60,000 bases of DNA from Membranipora membranacea. Lineage: Eukaryota > Bryozoa > Gymnolaemata > Cheilostomatida > Membraniporidae. Where the stretch lies: contig OU612072.1 in assembly GCA_914767715.1 (NCBI GenBank), forward strand, positions 12,898,001 through 12,958,000. The letters run 5' to 3'. Below, one piece after another: positions 47,213-60,000 of the stretch. The number at the start of each line of letters is the position of its first letter. Position 1 is the stretch's first letter. The translations under genes were made by a program, and so were the position numbers. The notes beneath the pieces are model-generated. The model did not search any database. It saw only the letters and a list, made by a program, of their open reading frames with translations, and had not been told where the DNA came from.

Positions 47213-50200
47213 ATGTCAGCTACTGTGGATGATCCGGGTCCTGACACAGAGCCAATCAGACTGGGTAAGGTTGTGGACAATCCTGCGACTCGTCAGACTG
47301 GAGCAGGAGATAAGTCGTCCTCTAGTGACAGCAGCGGTAGTAGTTCTGGATCTGATGGTGAGGATGATGCAGCCTCTATATCTACTGCAGAGACAGTCGA
47401 CCAAAAGTCCAAGGTAAGGCTCAGTCAGTGGAAGAATTCTTCATTTGTGAGCTGCTGGTATTGACTACCACTATGCCGAGGGTAAACAAGATGTCTGTTT
47501 TCTTGACTCAGTCTGAAGGTGATCTCAATCTGGATGCAGCTCATGCGGGCTGTTGGTGTTTACTAATAGGCCTAAGGTAAACAAGATTTGGCTCGATGCC
47601 TATTTTTCTTAGTCTGGTGAAATTGAGGGCCTCAGTGTCAAGTATGAATCCTGGTTGGTTAATGTGATTAATCACTAGTAGTACACATTGTTTTTAAAAA
47701 CAATTTCACATAGTTATTGAGCATGGTCCTAATGCTGTGAGAGTGAGGTCATTGTGCATTCTTTTGGAAATCGGCCTTCAATGCAGACCCCTCTCTCATC
47801 CTCAGAATAGAAACTTTTAAAGGTATTTGTCAGTCTTTTGTAGTCTTAAGAGATGTGTCAATGTCCCCAATAGGTAGGCCCTACTTTCATATTTATTATG
47901 GGGGTATTTTTTGCAACCCGTTACCATCTATCAAATTCTGGTATATAGATGGTACATTAGTTTTTAACCTTTGGATCGCTAGGGCACAATTATTACACTT
48001 TCCATTAATCAATAACTCCTGGCATTGTTCTCTGATATTGATATCAGTGTATAATTATAACTCCTTCCCTTGAGAGCACTCAGTTTTTTTCTATACCGCT
48101 GTCTATGTAATTATTCTATGGTTAACTTACAGCAATATCAATAATTCATTGATCCATCCACTGTATAAAGTCTATGCCTGCCAGGCAACGATGCTGTACT
48201 AGAATATATATTAGTTACTATAACATCCACAAGTTAATATAGTTTCCCTTGTGGTCAGTGGCCTGTTTTAAATGAGAGGCAGTAGCTTGGGCAAATGTGA
48301 TTATTTTTTTATGCAATTGACTTGGCCGCTGGGTCTCCTTGGATGAGTAAATTAGTCTGAAACCTGTACATTTGAACAGCTTGATGTTCTGAAACTCGGA
48401 CATGATATCATTGTCTGTGTGTGTCTTTCGGTAAGGCATGAGGAGATGTTGACATGGTAACCCTACCCTACAGACCATATGAGAAATCCTACCCCTTTTG
48501 TTGACACATTGTATGCCAGTTATCTATCCTTTCTTCTAGAGGGGACAACTCTTGACATAATTAGGGACTTGCACAGTAGCCTCGTTAAAATAATTATGTC
48601 GGTGCATAAATTTGTTGCTATTATAGCATCATACCTTAACTGTATGATGCAACAGCAATAATGGCCAAGTTGTTCTAACTCACAATAGAAGATTAACCTA
48701 TAATTTACTATTTTTTTTTACCCATTTATCACTGAAAAGAGTAAAAATTATCAATGGTGGAATATAAATTTTATCTTAATATACCTTCAGCCTGCTGTGA
48801 AGCTAAAAGTGAATAAGATGGTACAGTGGACAGGTTACAATAAGAGGGCGGCTGTGTTATTACTTAGACCAGATGGTATTATCAAGAAGACTGCCGAGCA
48901 TCGGGCACTAGGAGGTGAGTTCACAAGTATCTTAAAGTTGTTAGCTTTGTTTTGGATGCGGTGGATCATGGAATGCCAGTACCATCAACCCAAGGTTTCA
49001 GCATTAGACTGTAGATATTAAGTAGGCCTAGATATTATTTGGTGTTGACTACCTGAATCTAAAGTCATGATTTGTCAAGACCTTAATACATTAGAATCTA
49101 TTCATCGTGACAACCACTCGATATTCAAACTGTGATCTGATGCTATGAATATACCTGACATATTATACGTCTCTGGTCTGACCGTACTGCTACTTTTCGA
49201 CAAAGTGAAATCCCACCACCTCAGCTTTACAGCGCTTCCCATACAATGTTTCCCATTGTTCAATCACTTTTTTGTAGACAAGTACCACATGTCGTTCAAA
49301 CTTTATAAGACGGAGTGTAAGCTGGTCAGAAACACGCTACAAGTACACGGCTTCCATGAGGTAAGATTAAACTGTGTGTGTATAGTGGTATAGTCAGATG
49401 TGTTGGTTGAAAAAAAACATTGCAAGTTCTGCCGTGGTCTAAAGACTGAGAAATAAGGCCACCAAGTTGCTCTCAGTTGCAGGCACGTCAGGGCATAGTG
49501 CCCGGTAGTCAGTGGACTGGAGAGGGATTTGAATTTGTGACCCCAACACTTGCAAGTTAGAGGGCAGGCAATGCTCTAACCACCTGAGCCACCTCCTGCT
49601 ACTACTACCATGTACACCAGCTGTGGGCAACCTGCGGCCTTTTTGCCAGTGCGGCCTAATGGGTAATATTTTGCGGCCTAATTGTGGCCTTATGCCTGCA
49701 AAACTTTTTATACATTAATTTTGATTCTCCTTTTTTTATGTGGAGAACCAAGTATGCATAGCGCTCTTTAAGCTCAAAATATTTCTAAATAGTGGGCGTG
49801 GCCATTCTGAATTATGCATGTAGCTTAGCTTCCCAGCCACTCTTACCACTTTATCAAGTTGTTGTCCTTTCGAAATAACACAAAACAGTGACCTTTGGAT
49901 GTTAAAATCACAAGTTTCTCTAACATTATAGTAAATTTTTTTTTTACAAAACAATCTCTGTGGACAAAAATTCCCTTTGTGACAAGTGCTCCTGCATTAT
50001 GGCTGAAATGTTCCATATTGAATTCTTCATTTCACAATCATTTGCGAAAATTTCTCTCCTTTGAGAGAGGGCGGGAGCTGTGAGGTGAAAACTTTGGCAG
50101 GACACGATAAATATTTAAAAAAAACTTTTTCGCTCCGCGAAAATACTTCCTTCTCCATCAAAACAGTCATGTATGAACTTTATTTACACTTTAACCCCTG

Positions 50201-53200
50201 GGAGGGCGTTACAGCACCCCTCCCGCACCCACCCTCTTCTTTGTCTTACACATGAAACATGGGGATACAGACATGTACACAATCAAATCATGAGGTAAAA
50301 TGACTTCACAAAACTCAAGAAGATTAGATAAACCAGTATTTCTGCTGAGTTGATGGTTTTTGCAACATACTGCAGTTTTTAGACATAAATCTGTTTTAGT
50401 TTTTACACAAGTGGAAATGCCAAAATTGCTACTCCAGTTCCAATTTTATCCCTGAAAAATATGTTGCGGCCTTTTGAGTTGATCTGGCGTTAAATGTGGC
50501 CTTTTTCAAGAAAAGGTTGCCCACCCATGATGTACACAAACCCATTTGGTGAAATTTCACTCTATACACACAGAGACGGGCCTAAGTAGAATTCTTAACT
50601 ATTTATTGTGATTCAGTTATTACTACTTTGGCCACAACAGTTTTGCTGGCGATATCTTTTTCTATTCTGGTCCTGACTTATGATCAGATAGGCTAAAGCA
50701 TTTTGGAGGGGAAAATGTACAATTTTTGCGATGATATATATTTTTACTCCCTATCGAGGCTCAAAGGTTTCAAAGAGGTGTAAATTACTGACTGGGAAAA
50801 GGCATACTTGGCGTTTGCGGTTTCAGTCTCAAGTTATGAGGTTTATTTTTACCTCGGCAGCCATAAGCGGAATATTTTTCGACTCGGTAGGTCAATATTT
50901 CTGGTCAACATATGGAATGTCTTGTTTTTTGTAAATGCCGACAAGTGGGACTATTATGGCTGGCTTTTCAGCTAAAATAATTACCTGAATGGTGTCCAGT
51001 TGATATTTCAGACTTGTATTGTCTTGAAAGCCTACTTACTGAGCTAAGTTTACTCAAACTACTTTGTCTGAAGAAAGATTAGGTATTGTGAAATTGGACT
51101 CTGGCTATTTACATTATGACTTATTTACTGTTCTCTGAAACAATAAAATCATTCATACAGGTGGTAATGTAACAGAATAAAACCCAATTGTATGCACTGG
51201 ATATTTTGTCTGAGGCATGCCGTCTATAATTGTGAGAAGTATATACTGATTGTCATTTGTACAACTATTGGGCAGACAACCGATATAAATGCATTGCTTC
51301 CCCCTTCATAAGTGCCAAAAAAAGGATTGTGCTGGTTTTTATGGCGTTTCTCTATCATACACACTCGGGTAAATGATAGTAAAATATCATTGATTATATA
51401 CGTTTTTGCGTCCCTATTCGAATAAGTTATGGAACATCAATATGATATACTGTAATTTCACTCAAACAAGAGCACCTAGGTCTACAAAACATGGTCCGGC
51501 TGATATACTGCAATATTGGGCTATCCTATTTTTTGTGCAATATAATCAATTATGATATCATGAGTAGACTTTTACTGACCCATTGTATGTGAAAAGATGT
51601 TAATATGATTACAAAAGAGAGTAAAAAAAAGGCAGTGATCAATTGGAAATATTTTTGGTATAGTCGTTCCTGATACGTTGGACCAAGTCCTTCAGATCAC
51701 TTTTACCCAGAGCACCCTGTGATCCAATTTTATTATCACATGGTTTTATCGGATCTGATAATAAAACTAAACTAAACTTGAAGATGTTTTCAATTTTATT
51801 GTTTCAATATTTTTAGGCTCATCCTAATAGTAATGAGTTTAGTTTACTATGGACAGGCTCACATCTGAAGCCATATATACTAAGAGGTCTTACTGAGTTC
51901 CAGAAAGTCAACCACTTTCCCAGATCATACGAGATTACAAGAAAAGATCGACTTTATAGAAATGTTCAGAGAATGCAACAAATCAAGGTGATTATCAATT
52001 TCAGTGATGTGATTGTCTCAGAATTAGGTTTGTGGAATCACTCTAGAGTATTCAGTCTAATTTAGGATACTGCTCAAACATAGATATACTACTGTACTAT
52101 TGTTGTGTATACCAAATAGTGCCCTTTTAGTACCTTCCCATCCTAACCTTGAGTTGAAATCAGTTGCAACTGGGCTACACCCAGTTTATAGCTTCTAGAG
52201 CAGTATTCTAAATTAGACTGAATACTCTAGAATGATACCTGATTTCGACATCATCTATATCTAATTTTTGGTCTGCTCATTGCCTAGTATCAGTTCACAT
52301 TTGACCGTCATAAAAACTGATGAAAAGGGAGTGCATGTAACCTAGTTCTCAATAACAAAGGTCTTCAAATACGCCTTTCCTCTTAGGCCTATACTTGATT
52401 GCCAAGATGGAACAATTGCTTGACGCACCTCGGATCGAATTCCCTGGAAGGTAGGGAACACTTATTCCAACATGTTCTGTCGTATTCATTCCAAAGTTTA
52501 TGCTTACCGCATATTTTCCTTTTCACAGGGCTTCAAACACTTTGACTTTGTACCACTCAGCTTCGTGTGTCCCGGAGAATTTCAAGATTTCTGCAGTAAG
52601 TAAAAATAAGTTTCAGACCATTTGTACCACAGGCATAAAACGCAATTCAATTTGGTGCAAAAATGGTCTGGAACAAAAGCGTTAAATTGATAATGTCCAT
52701 CGATGTTTTGTAATTGTGCTCACTTGAATGTTGACTTACCCTAGAGAAGTTACGTACGCGCAGGAGGAAGAGCTCGCCTCTCCGCACTTGAAATTTATGG
52801 CTAGCCACTATTTTCTCAACCTCATAACTCAAACCTAAGCTAGTAACAATCAGAGCTAGCTAAAATTAGGTCAAACTAGCTAAACTTAACTCTCAACTAA
52901 TAGTAACTTGTAATATCTGCGTCATGGTTATATTTATTTTATGAAAGCTGTGTAAGGCCGAATCTGAAAAGGAAAGCTTGAGTCAGAATGTTTAATTGAT
53001 CTTTATGTAAACTTCTCATATTTGCAGGTGCTTTTCTTAGGGAAAAGGGAACATGGATCGTTAAACCCATAGCTTCATCCAGAGGTCGGGGTATCTTCCT
53101 TATTAACCACGTAAGTCAACATTGAACACTGAGTGCAAGAGCAATCTGAAAACGGAGAGGGTTGGAGGTATATCCCACCCTAACTGCTGAAAGATTACAG

Positions 53201-56200
53201 GTTGACTGAGTCTAATTTCCACCTAACATGTCAATCATACACACAGTTGGGAGTTGTGCCCTTAAAGTCAATGAGCGGACAACTTGGATTTGCATGCTAA
53301 ATTCTTTGAATAATAAAAAAACATTCAATAAAACACTAATTCACTCATAGTAAATTTGGTCAGAATTGATGTATTATCGAATATTGATTCTCTGTGGCAA
53401 GTCTTTGATAAGCCATCAAGGAACAAATTACACCACAACATCAAACACACTTAATGCTTATTTTTCTCGGATATCTCTATCTTTTTTTGAATTGTTTTCA
53501 GCTTTCATTCTTTTGTTTCAGCCTGATCAGCTTCCATTAGATGAGACATACATTGTGTCTAAATACGTACCCAAACCACTTCTTGTTGATGGTAAGTACA
53601 TAATGATTATGTGCCGAAACCTTTGCCAATGGTAAATATGAGTATGAACCCATTGCATGTCAAAGATTCACACAAAAAGACTGTTATATATGCAAATATG
53701 TACATTGCAACATTGAGAAAGGAAGCTACATCTGTTTCGTTCATCAATCATAGATCAGCTTGTACTGTTTTGTGTCCTGTTGTGCACTCCTGGTATAATT
53801 GGTGCCAGCTGAATCACAATTTGAGAGTGACTTGGGAAAATTATTCGGTAGGTATGATATGGTCTCCATGACCAGCATTTTGAGCTCAATGGACATAAAC
53901 AATAAAATACAAGCATACAATTTTCGTATCCTTGGTTTCGTATTCTTGTTCTGTTTGTAGGCTTTAAGTTTGACCTGAGATTATACGTAGCGGTGACATC
54001 TTATGATCCACTAGTTATATATCTATATGAGGAGGGTTTATCCAGATTCGCTACAGTTAGATATGATCAGAAGATTACTAAGAATATCAAGAACCAGTGC
54101 ATGCATCTAACTAACTACAGCGTTAACAAGAAGAGCGGAGACTTTGTCCAGTAAGTTATTGGTGAACTTTATATATACACAATAAACTTAGCTTTAAAAT
54201 TTTTGATATATTATATATAATAAACTTTGTTTTAAATTTTAAGCGATCAAATCAGATTCTTTTTTACATAAATTACTCCAAACTACTGCTGTGAAACTCT
54301 GATCAGGAAAGGGGATGTATGATAACATGGCTTTTGCCGTGACGATAGAGATATACTGCCACATATTCAAAACTGTTTTCTTTTAGATTCAAGATTGTAT
54401 GTTTATTTGGGGTAAATAATGTACAGCAGGCATGATTTGTAGGCGTCATTGTTTATCAGATTAATAATTTTGTTTTAGTTTTATATTGATGATATGAGCT
54501 TTGAACTTTATCACTTAAAAAAAAAATTGAAATTCATGTGTATTTACCATAGCTTGTTCACAGCCTCTTACTTTAATGTCTGTGCTGTAGAAATGAGGAT
54601 CCAGAAGTGGAGGATTATGGTAATAAATGGTCACTTGGTGCTTTACTCCGCTGTCTCAGGGCAGAGGGTCACGATACAACAGGTACTAGCATCAATCTAG
54701 ATCTACAATTATCTTTTGACACTGAATAAAAAAATGATAACATAAACTTAATGAGTTAAAAAACTCAACACAGGGACTGATCTGACATTGATCTGATTGC
54801 CTGTCCCTACTGGCATAAATAATTTAGCCTGGGAAGTTGTCTTGTTTACAAAATTTCTAACAGTTATAAAATGTATTCAGCTTCAATCATATGGCCATAC
54901 AGAGGATGCTACTATAGAGACTGGTTATTTTTACAGGCCCTTTGTTTCTCAGAAGAGAGCTAGATATGCTATCTTAGATGTGGAGTTCGATGGTTTTTTG
55001 AAACACCTTTACTTCGGCATAAAGATTAGAGAAGTTCACCTGTATTGAAATAAATCCTCTGCGAGGTTTTGTGTCACACCACTACAGCTCTCATCGCATG
55101 GATCAAAAGGCAACTTCAAAATATCAGTTTCCTGTTCTCAGTCAGTTCTGATGCCATGATGGTTGCTGTTCATTTGCCAAATTTTTATAATCTTTGTAGC
55201 TATTATGATGAGAATAGAAGATGCAATAATAAAAACTCTTATATCGGTTGAGACTCCCATAGCAACTGCATGTAAGATGTTCATGCCTTTCAAGGGTAAC
55301 TGCTTCGGTAAGTCTTATGACAATCTTTACACTCAATTGCAGAAGATTTATGTTGTATACGAGATCAAATTTGATCCAATTTGCCTGTATTTCGGTTGTC
55401 AAGGGGGAGCAATTCCAAATATAGGCAAATTCAATCAAACTTGATCTAGGAATATCCCAGTATCACATGCACATTGTTGAAGTGATCGCTAAGTCTCCCA
55501 TTTATTCTCCATTGTTCTTCTGCTGCTGCGACTTTTTCGTAGCATCAAAAGGTCATACCATAGCTCTCAGGATTTGTCGCAATTTTCATTTATCGAAATA
55601 TTGTGCAAGACGCATACTTTGTTATTGGATTATTGTATATTATGTTAAAATAAGGAGTAAGAGACTCCTTGGTTAAGAGCTTTTTTATAATATTCTCTCT
55701 GATTGACAGAGTTGTACGGGTTTGACATACTAATAGACACAGATCTGAGACCTTGGGTACTAGAGGTGAACCTGTCACCATCTCTGGCCTGTGACTCACC
55801 TATGGATCTAAAGATTAAATCTCATGTAGTGGCTGATCTCTTTAGTGTTACTGGTTAGTGCGGCTTGTATTCTACCTGAAAATGATTAAGAGGATACACT
55901 ATAATGAATAGTTATGTGTATCTCTGATTGTTATGGTCAATTTAGTCTTAGTACCTAACATGTTCCCATCCCGTAAACGTTGACCTCGGGTGTTCACCTC
56001 CAAATCCAGCTGACGGTACTTAGGCTACTTGATCTAATACTTGGTCTACCACTCAGAGATAAACCTGTGATTTGGAAACATTAGCTTTTTATTTTACTTT
56101 TGCTAGTTTGGGGTGACAAACTTTTAACTGGGAACCATTTTCACTGACTAAGGTCGGATCCTATATAAAGTGATGTGGTCGAGTAAATGTTAGCTATCAG

Positions 56201-58496
56201 CTTTTCTATTTAAAGCATGTGCGAAATTGCAAATATTTCCTCCTGCTAATACTAGGCCTATACTTATCTAGTAAATGTTTTGTTGTTGAGACAATAGCTG
56301 TCATCAGTGGTGTTCCTCCCTGAGATGCCCTTGTATGCTAAGATGGCTTTGCACTGGTCTGCATTGCAAAGCTAACGTTTGGCACTGGCTTTATTGCTTG
56401 TATAGCTTGGTATTTGTCGCCATGCAGTTTGACTGTTTTGCTTGGATTCGCAACATATCATTGATTATTATGGGATTTTTAATTTCTTTGTAGGATTCGT
56501 GTTACACGATCCGATGTTGAGGACTCAATCTCAAACGCGCAGAAATGCAGATGTGCAATCTAAAAACCCCATTAGACAACAGGTTAGTCAGTAATCCCAA
56601 CACAATTTATTACTTCTCTACTCCCCCCCCCCCCTCTCCAATTCAACCACCATCCAACAGTATATCATATCATTATCTTCTTCATAATAAGAGCACAGAA
56701 TACTCCATCCATCATATTCTATATGTTCGTCAAGGGAATATCAATTACCTAGAGTTCATAGTGCGATGATTGCACCTGTCAAAAACAACGGAGTTGTTAC
56801 CACTTTTTCAGAGTAGGATATAATCTGAAAAATTCGATGAAAAATTTTACCTGATTGAAATACAAAGAGCTAGGAGCCACTCTCATTATGATGGGCGATC
56901 CATAATTCATCTGTATCAATTTCATCGATATGTTATTTGGTTATATCAATTCTCATCCAACATGCTGATTTAAATATAGCTCTGTCTTGGATGCTAATGC
57001 TGTGATTGAGGATCCCAAAGATTTTTCAAACAAAATCATGTAGCCAATGCGTTGTCTCTTATTGGCTGATTATTTGAGGCGGACAACCCTACAGCCAGTA
57101 TGAGCCTACTCATTGGCCAATATTCACCTTGACCTTGATTTGTTTTGCCGACATTGGCTCCAATCTCACCATTTCTTATTAGTCTGATGGAGCGGATCAG
57201 CACAGCAACAGAACCAATACACCATCACATCATGTCATCAATCCTACAAACTATCAACCCCCAATATCTAAGCATGCATGTACCTGTACCACCTCCCAGT
57301 CTAATCCCTCAAATCCATCTACGAAACCACCGTCTCAGGGTCCTGATATCGTAGATATGTTTGCCCAGCCTCACTGCGAACAACACTGTCATAAACCTAC
57401 CGAAAACCAATCTGGGAAAACTAAACAACAGCTGGAAAACATATTAGAAAAACCAACTAACCTGAGAGACAACCCAATTGTTGGGACAGTGCTGGAGCCC
57501 CTGCTTCGGAGACCGGTCTCTAAGGCTCAAAAGAGATTGGCAGCACTGATGGCTAAGCCTAGTCCTAGTGGTAAACCTGGAAACTCACTCAAAACCACAC
57601 ACACCCTATCCAACCCGGCTACTCCTATACCAGCTTCTACCAACAACAATCACAACAACTCTACTGAGAAGGTACTCTAATCATCTATCCTCAACGCCCA
57701 GCTACTTGAAATAGAGATCAGTGATTCTAGCATTAAATTTGATAAAATAAGTTAAAGACTATCCAAAGACCAACGCACGTTATAGTCAGGCAGCTACTTA
57801 TGGTAAAGTTTTGTCAGATTTACATGATAAAAAACTTCAATGCTCTACTTGTTACTACCTGACTAAAACATGCATTGGTCTTTGGGTAGTCCTTAAATTA
57901 AAAAATTGTTTGGTAAAATGGTGTGTATCGTAACCTAAAATTATGTGGAATTTCATAGCATTTCTGATCGTTATTTTGAATGAGTGTTTACCTCTTCTGT
58001 CACGCTCATTACCTATGACTCCTCCGATTCGAAAACATCTGTCATCCATTTCTTAGCATATCAATGCCTAGTCACCATGAAGTCTCAACTTTCAACGCGT
58101 TTCAATGTGTTCCAATTGCTGCTCCCCTATCGATATAGTTTCGTTTTTATTAGTTTGACTGTTTCCTGTTCAAAAATTCAATCATGATTTAGTGCTTCCA
58201 GTGCTTTATTTCCCAAACGATCCATTTAAAGCTAAGCAGAGATAGACAGACTCCATAGATTTAATAATAAATTATAATTATATGATTATATTATTATTAA
58301 GTCTATGACCTACCCTTTTTTTCGACTAGCTGATAGACAAATGATTTTATTTAGAATATGCTAGTTGATAAGATGGAATCTTCTGACTACCTTTTTTGCT
58401 ATGTAGAGAATTAGACCTGGTTCTGCATCGTCCGCTCGTTCATCGGGTGGGGGCAACGTGTCATTTATGGCACGCGCCCAATCTGCAGGCTCTGCG
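47213..58496 (+). CDS. TTLL5: Tubulin polyglutamylase TTLL5 (3' end beyond the window)
   Basis: Fourteen coding exons found, all in frame: 47213-47413, 48791-48914, 49278-49360, 51817-51987, 52529-52595, 53028-53110, 53522-53591, 53961-54150, 54591-54682, 55200-55307, 55710-55853, 56494-56582, 57183-57671, 58407-58496 (667 codons). Residues 1-67 are acidic and Ser-rich. The TTL/ATP-grasp core follows: [13 protein letters not shown] and [19 protein letters not shown] (about 137-190), [14 protein letters not shown] (about 225-238, nucleotide-binding Lys), [20 protein letters not shown] (about 268-287), [24 protein letters not shown], and [18 protein letters not shown] (about 413-430, Mg ligands Glu and Asn). 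The enzyme adds the first Glu side chains to tubulin and acts at cilia and centrosomes. After residue 475 it is Pro/Ser/Asn-rich and poorly conserved. No stop codon is reached. The start is chosen at the first ATG after the acceptor. Confidence 0.96.
49440..49608 (-). mobile_element. tRNA-derived SINE fragment
   Basis: Read on the minus strand, the right end starts GGTGGCTCAGGTGGTTAGAGCA (box A) and continues to AATTCAAATCCC (box B-like). It is adjacent to the hAT element beginning at 49618. It lies in TTLL5 intron 3. No target duplication was found. Confidence 0.65.
49618..50529. mobile_element. hAT-type non-autonomous element, 912 bp
   Basis: The ends are CAGCTGTGGGCAACC (49618) and, inverted, GGTTGCCCACCCATG (to 50529). 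They are flanked by a perfect 8-bp duplication ATGTACAC (49610-49617 and 50530-50537). Several 'gcggcc' and 'ggccttttt' blocks follow each end. No transposase frame. A GC-rich 'gggagggcg'/'cccctccc' hairpin near 50200-50225 resembles the one in the hAT element at 31832-32246. It is in TTLL5 intron 3. Confidence 0.9.
52036..52236. mobile_element. Foldback MITE, 200 bp
   Basis: 'ctctagagtattcagtctaa' plus 'actgctc' at 52036-52075 is mirrored by 'gagcagt' plus 'ttagactgaatactctagag'-like sequence at 52198-52236, with few mismatches over about 38 bp. It lies in TTLL5 intron 4. Confidence 0.85.
54750..55000. mobile_element. Partial copy of the 12.2-kb foldback family in a TTLL5 intron
   Basis: 'cacagggactgatctg', 'gcctgtccctact', 'ttgtttacaaaatt' and 'caggccctttgttt' occur in the same order as in the arms of 12188-12778. 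The open frame 54797-55048 is therefore transposon DNA, not an exon. It lies in TTLL5 intron 9. Confidence 0.75.
56614..56632. repeat. C-rich run
   Basis: About 13 C residues followed by CTCTCC, in TTLL5 intron 12. Similar mononucleotide runs lie near 10369 and 44421. Confidence 0.85.
57752..57897. mobile_element. Foldback MITE, 146 bp
   Basis: 'actatccaaagaccaacgca' plus 'gtcaggcagctac' on the left is mirrored by 'gttactacctgac' plus 'tgcattggtctttgggtagt' on the right. The centre shares 'aaagttttgtcagattt' and 'ttcaatgctc' with the hairpin at 44919-45006. It lies in TTLL5 intron 13. Confidence 0.8.
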
Positions 58497-60000
58497 GTAA
58501 GGTTCTTAGACTATCACTCACTCTCACTGTGTTTTCTTAGAAACCCAGACTTTTCTTGCAGTAGCTTTAGTTAGTATGATGCTTATAGTTGTAGCAAATG
58601 CGATCACTTACTGTGTTGCGGATTTATGCTAATACTTACCTTTTCACCCTACCATACCGCCATATTTATATCAACAGCATAATCTAATCATTTTTTGGTT
58701 GGTTTAATTAAAGGTTTAAAAAAGTTTATGGTTTGGTTTTGGCACTAATTTAGTTTGTTGAAATTTGTTTTAGCGTATAATTTAGAGGTTTCAAATTTGC
58801 TAACTGAACTCCTGACTACTTTAATATCAAAATACCGATAAAATCAAGTGTGTCGTTTAGGGATTGCTTCTGTTTAGTAGTGACTGTATTTTCTGCTTTA
58901 CTAACTGCGAATTTCGATACATAACCCTGCTCCCCGCCCTGTACAATTATGTATATCCCACCCTGCCCTAAATTGATATCGTTCAGGATTATGAAAATTA
59001 CGCACCCACATATTTATATAGTTTCCAACTAGCCAGTAAAGGCCTCTCTATGGTAAAGGCCAACCAATATTCCATCTGCACATCCAATCAAGAACTTATC
59101 CAAAAAGTTAGTAGGCCTAGGATACAAAAATTGTCCCATTCGATTACTTTTTTGGATAGCTATTAACTTAACGAGGCAACAGTTGGACGATCACTTGAAC
59201 AGTTGCTGTATTTTTACTTGGACTGTAGGTAGTTGGCGCTTTGTCAGCGGCCAAAGATTTCTTAGAGGCAAGATATATAGACTTTGTTTTCTGTTGTGAT
59301 TTAGTTTTTTTTGTCAATCATCATCTTTGCAGACATTTTAGGGTTTTATGTTTTGCTTGTAGAGGTGTAGTTAGATTTTGCTGAAAATCGCTTTTGGGTT
59401 TTTTTACTTTCTTACGGTTTGCTAAAGCTCTGCATACGTCATTTATTTCAAACTGACTAGGAATCCTTCGACTGGTTTTGAAACCTCCCTCATACAATGA
59501 TGATAGCCTTGTGAAATTGAAAATTGCTTGACTGATACCTGTCTAACAAAACATCTAAAAGAGTGGAGTATGGGTTCCACAACACTTTGACTAGTCAATT
59601 TGCCTGCATTTGGAGTTGCTCCCCTCTAATGCTGCATGATCAGTGGAAGGGGAGCAAGTAGCATGCAGGCTAACTGGATCAAACTTTTTCTAGGTATTAC
59701 TCTACCCTTTGATGTGAAATAAGTACCTCTCTGATGGGTTTTAAGTCTGTTTTACTAGTCAAAAAGGCAGCATTGCCAGCACATTTTTGGGTGAAGCAGT
59801 GAGATAAGGTCTAGGCAGTGTCCTGCCCGATGTAAACTTCAGATTTTTAACACCTAATAACCCTTCCGAGCGATCGTAATCAAACTCTGACTATTCTAAA
59901 GCTATTTTGCAGCGGCAGCTTCAAGTGCTTTTCTTTTGTCACCATTATTACTTTGTGTGTAAGTTTTTAGACGCTTGCTTCTCACTAGTACACTGATTCA
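58497..60000. other. Presumed TTLL5 intron, no exon recognised
   Basis: Downstream of the donor at 58497 I see no exon that extends the TTLL5 frame with acceptor, donor and recognisable sequence. A copy of the CTCCAAATGCAGG repeat lies at about 59590-59695. Confidence 0.5.

Noticed and set aside
54797-55048. An extra TTLL5 exon (open frame within intron 9)
   Set aside because: The DNA matches the arms of the foldback transposon at 12188-12778, and the flanking TTLL5 exons join in frame without it.
55067-55251. Alternative TTLL5 exon starting ALIAW after a good acceptor
   Set aside because: The exon at 55200-55307 continues the family sequence ([12 protein letters not shown]) with correct phases; the ALIAW frame loses similarity at once and has no clear donor.
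59229-59380. A further TTLL5 exon after 58496
   Set aside because: The frame is open after an AG, but no convincing donor follows and the sequence resembles nothing in the family.

Overview
This is a window of animal (metazoan) nuclear genome. The genes are split by GT-AG introns, the spacers are long, AT-rich and full of transposon fragments, and the recognisable genes are animal ones: INTS7, TTLL5, an HNK-1-type carbohydrate sulfotransferase and invertebrate-type lysozymes. A marine invertebrate bilaterian fits best. The i-type lysozymes argue against a vertebrate, but I cannot fix the phylum from the sequence alone.

Layout. (1) About 1-21,000 is a tandem array of small secreted i-type (destabilase-like) lysozyme genes, all on the minus strand. 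They share one three-exon plan: a 93-nt signal-peptide exon, an exon of about 109 nt, and a 3' exon holding the Cys-rich core. Three copies are intact (1633-2894, 10779-11812, 19129-20353), one is a clear pseudogene (15429-16376) and one is a probable decayed exon (about 9370-9490). Flanking DNA is duplicated with the genes. Transposon debris lies between copies: a degenerate tyrosine-recombinase element at 13.96-15.33 kb, a large foldback element at 12.19-12.78 kb, and a Tc1/mariner-like MITE nested near hAT-like ends at 17-18.4 kb. (2) 21,000-27,000 holds little beyond a 5'-truncated non-LTR retrotransposon, a decanucleotide repeat and a small GC-richer promoter-like patch. (3) 27,038-33,678 (minus) is a seven-exon carbohydrate sulfotransferase of 391 aa. 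(4) 34,693-46,040 (minus) is a complete 18-exon INTS7 of 939 aa. (5) 47,213-58,496 (plus, running off the window) is TTLL5, a tubulin polyglutamylase: 14 coding exons and 667 codons so far, with the whole catalytic core present. INTS7 and TTLL5 are head to head, their ATGs about 1.2 kb apart, so they may share a bidirectional promoter.

I resolved exon boundaries by hand. Every junction in the three large genes and the three intact lysozymes keeps the reading frame. The genes do not form one pathway: snRNA/RNA processing (INTS7), tubulin modification (TTLL5), Golgi glycan sulfation (CHST) and secreted lysozyme-like proteins are simply neighbours.

Most notable: the lysozyme array differs from copy to copy at the expected catalytic Glu/Asp pair, and only the frameshifted pseudogene keeps both residues in my alignment. 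Introns carry well-delimited non-autonomous transposons with exact target-site duplications: two hAT elements (one with a tRNA-like pol III module inside) and a tRNA-derived SINE with an 18-bp duplication. INTS7 has a duplicated 5' splice site 16 nt apart.
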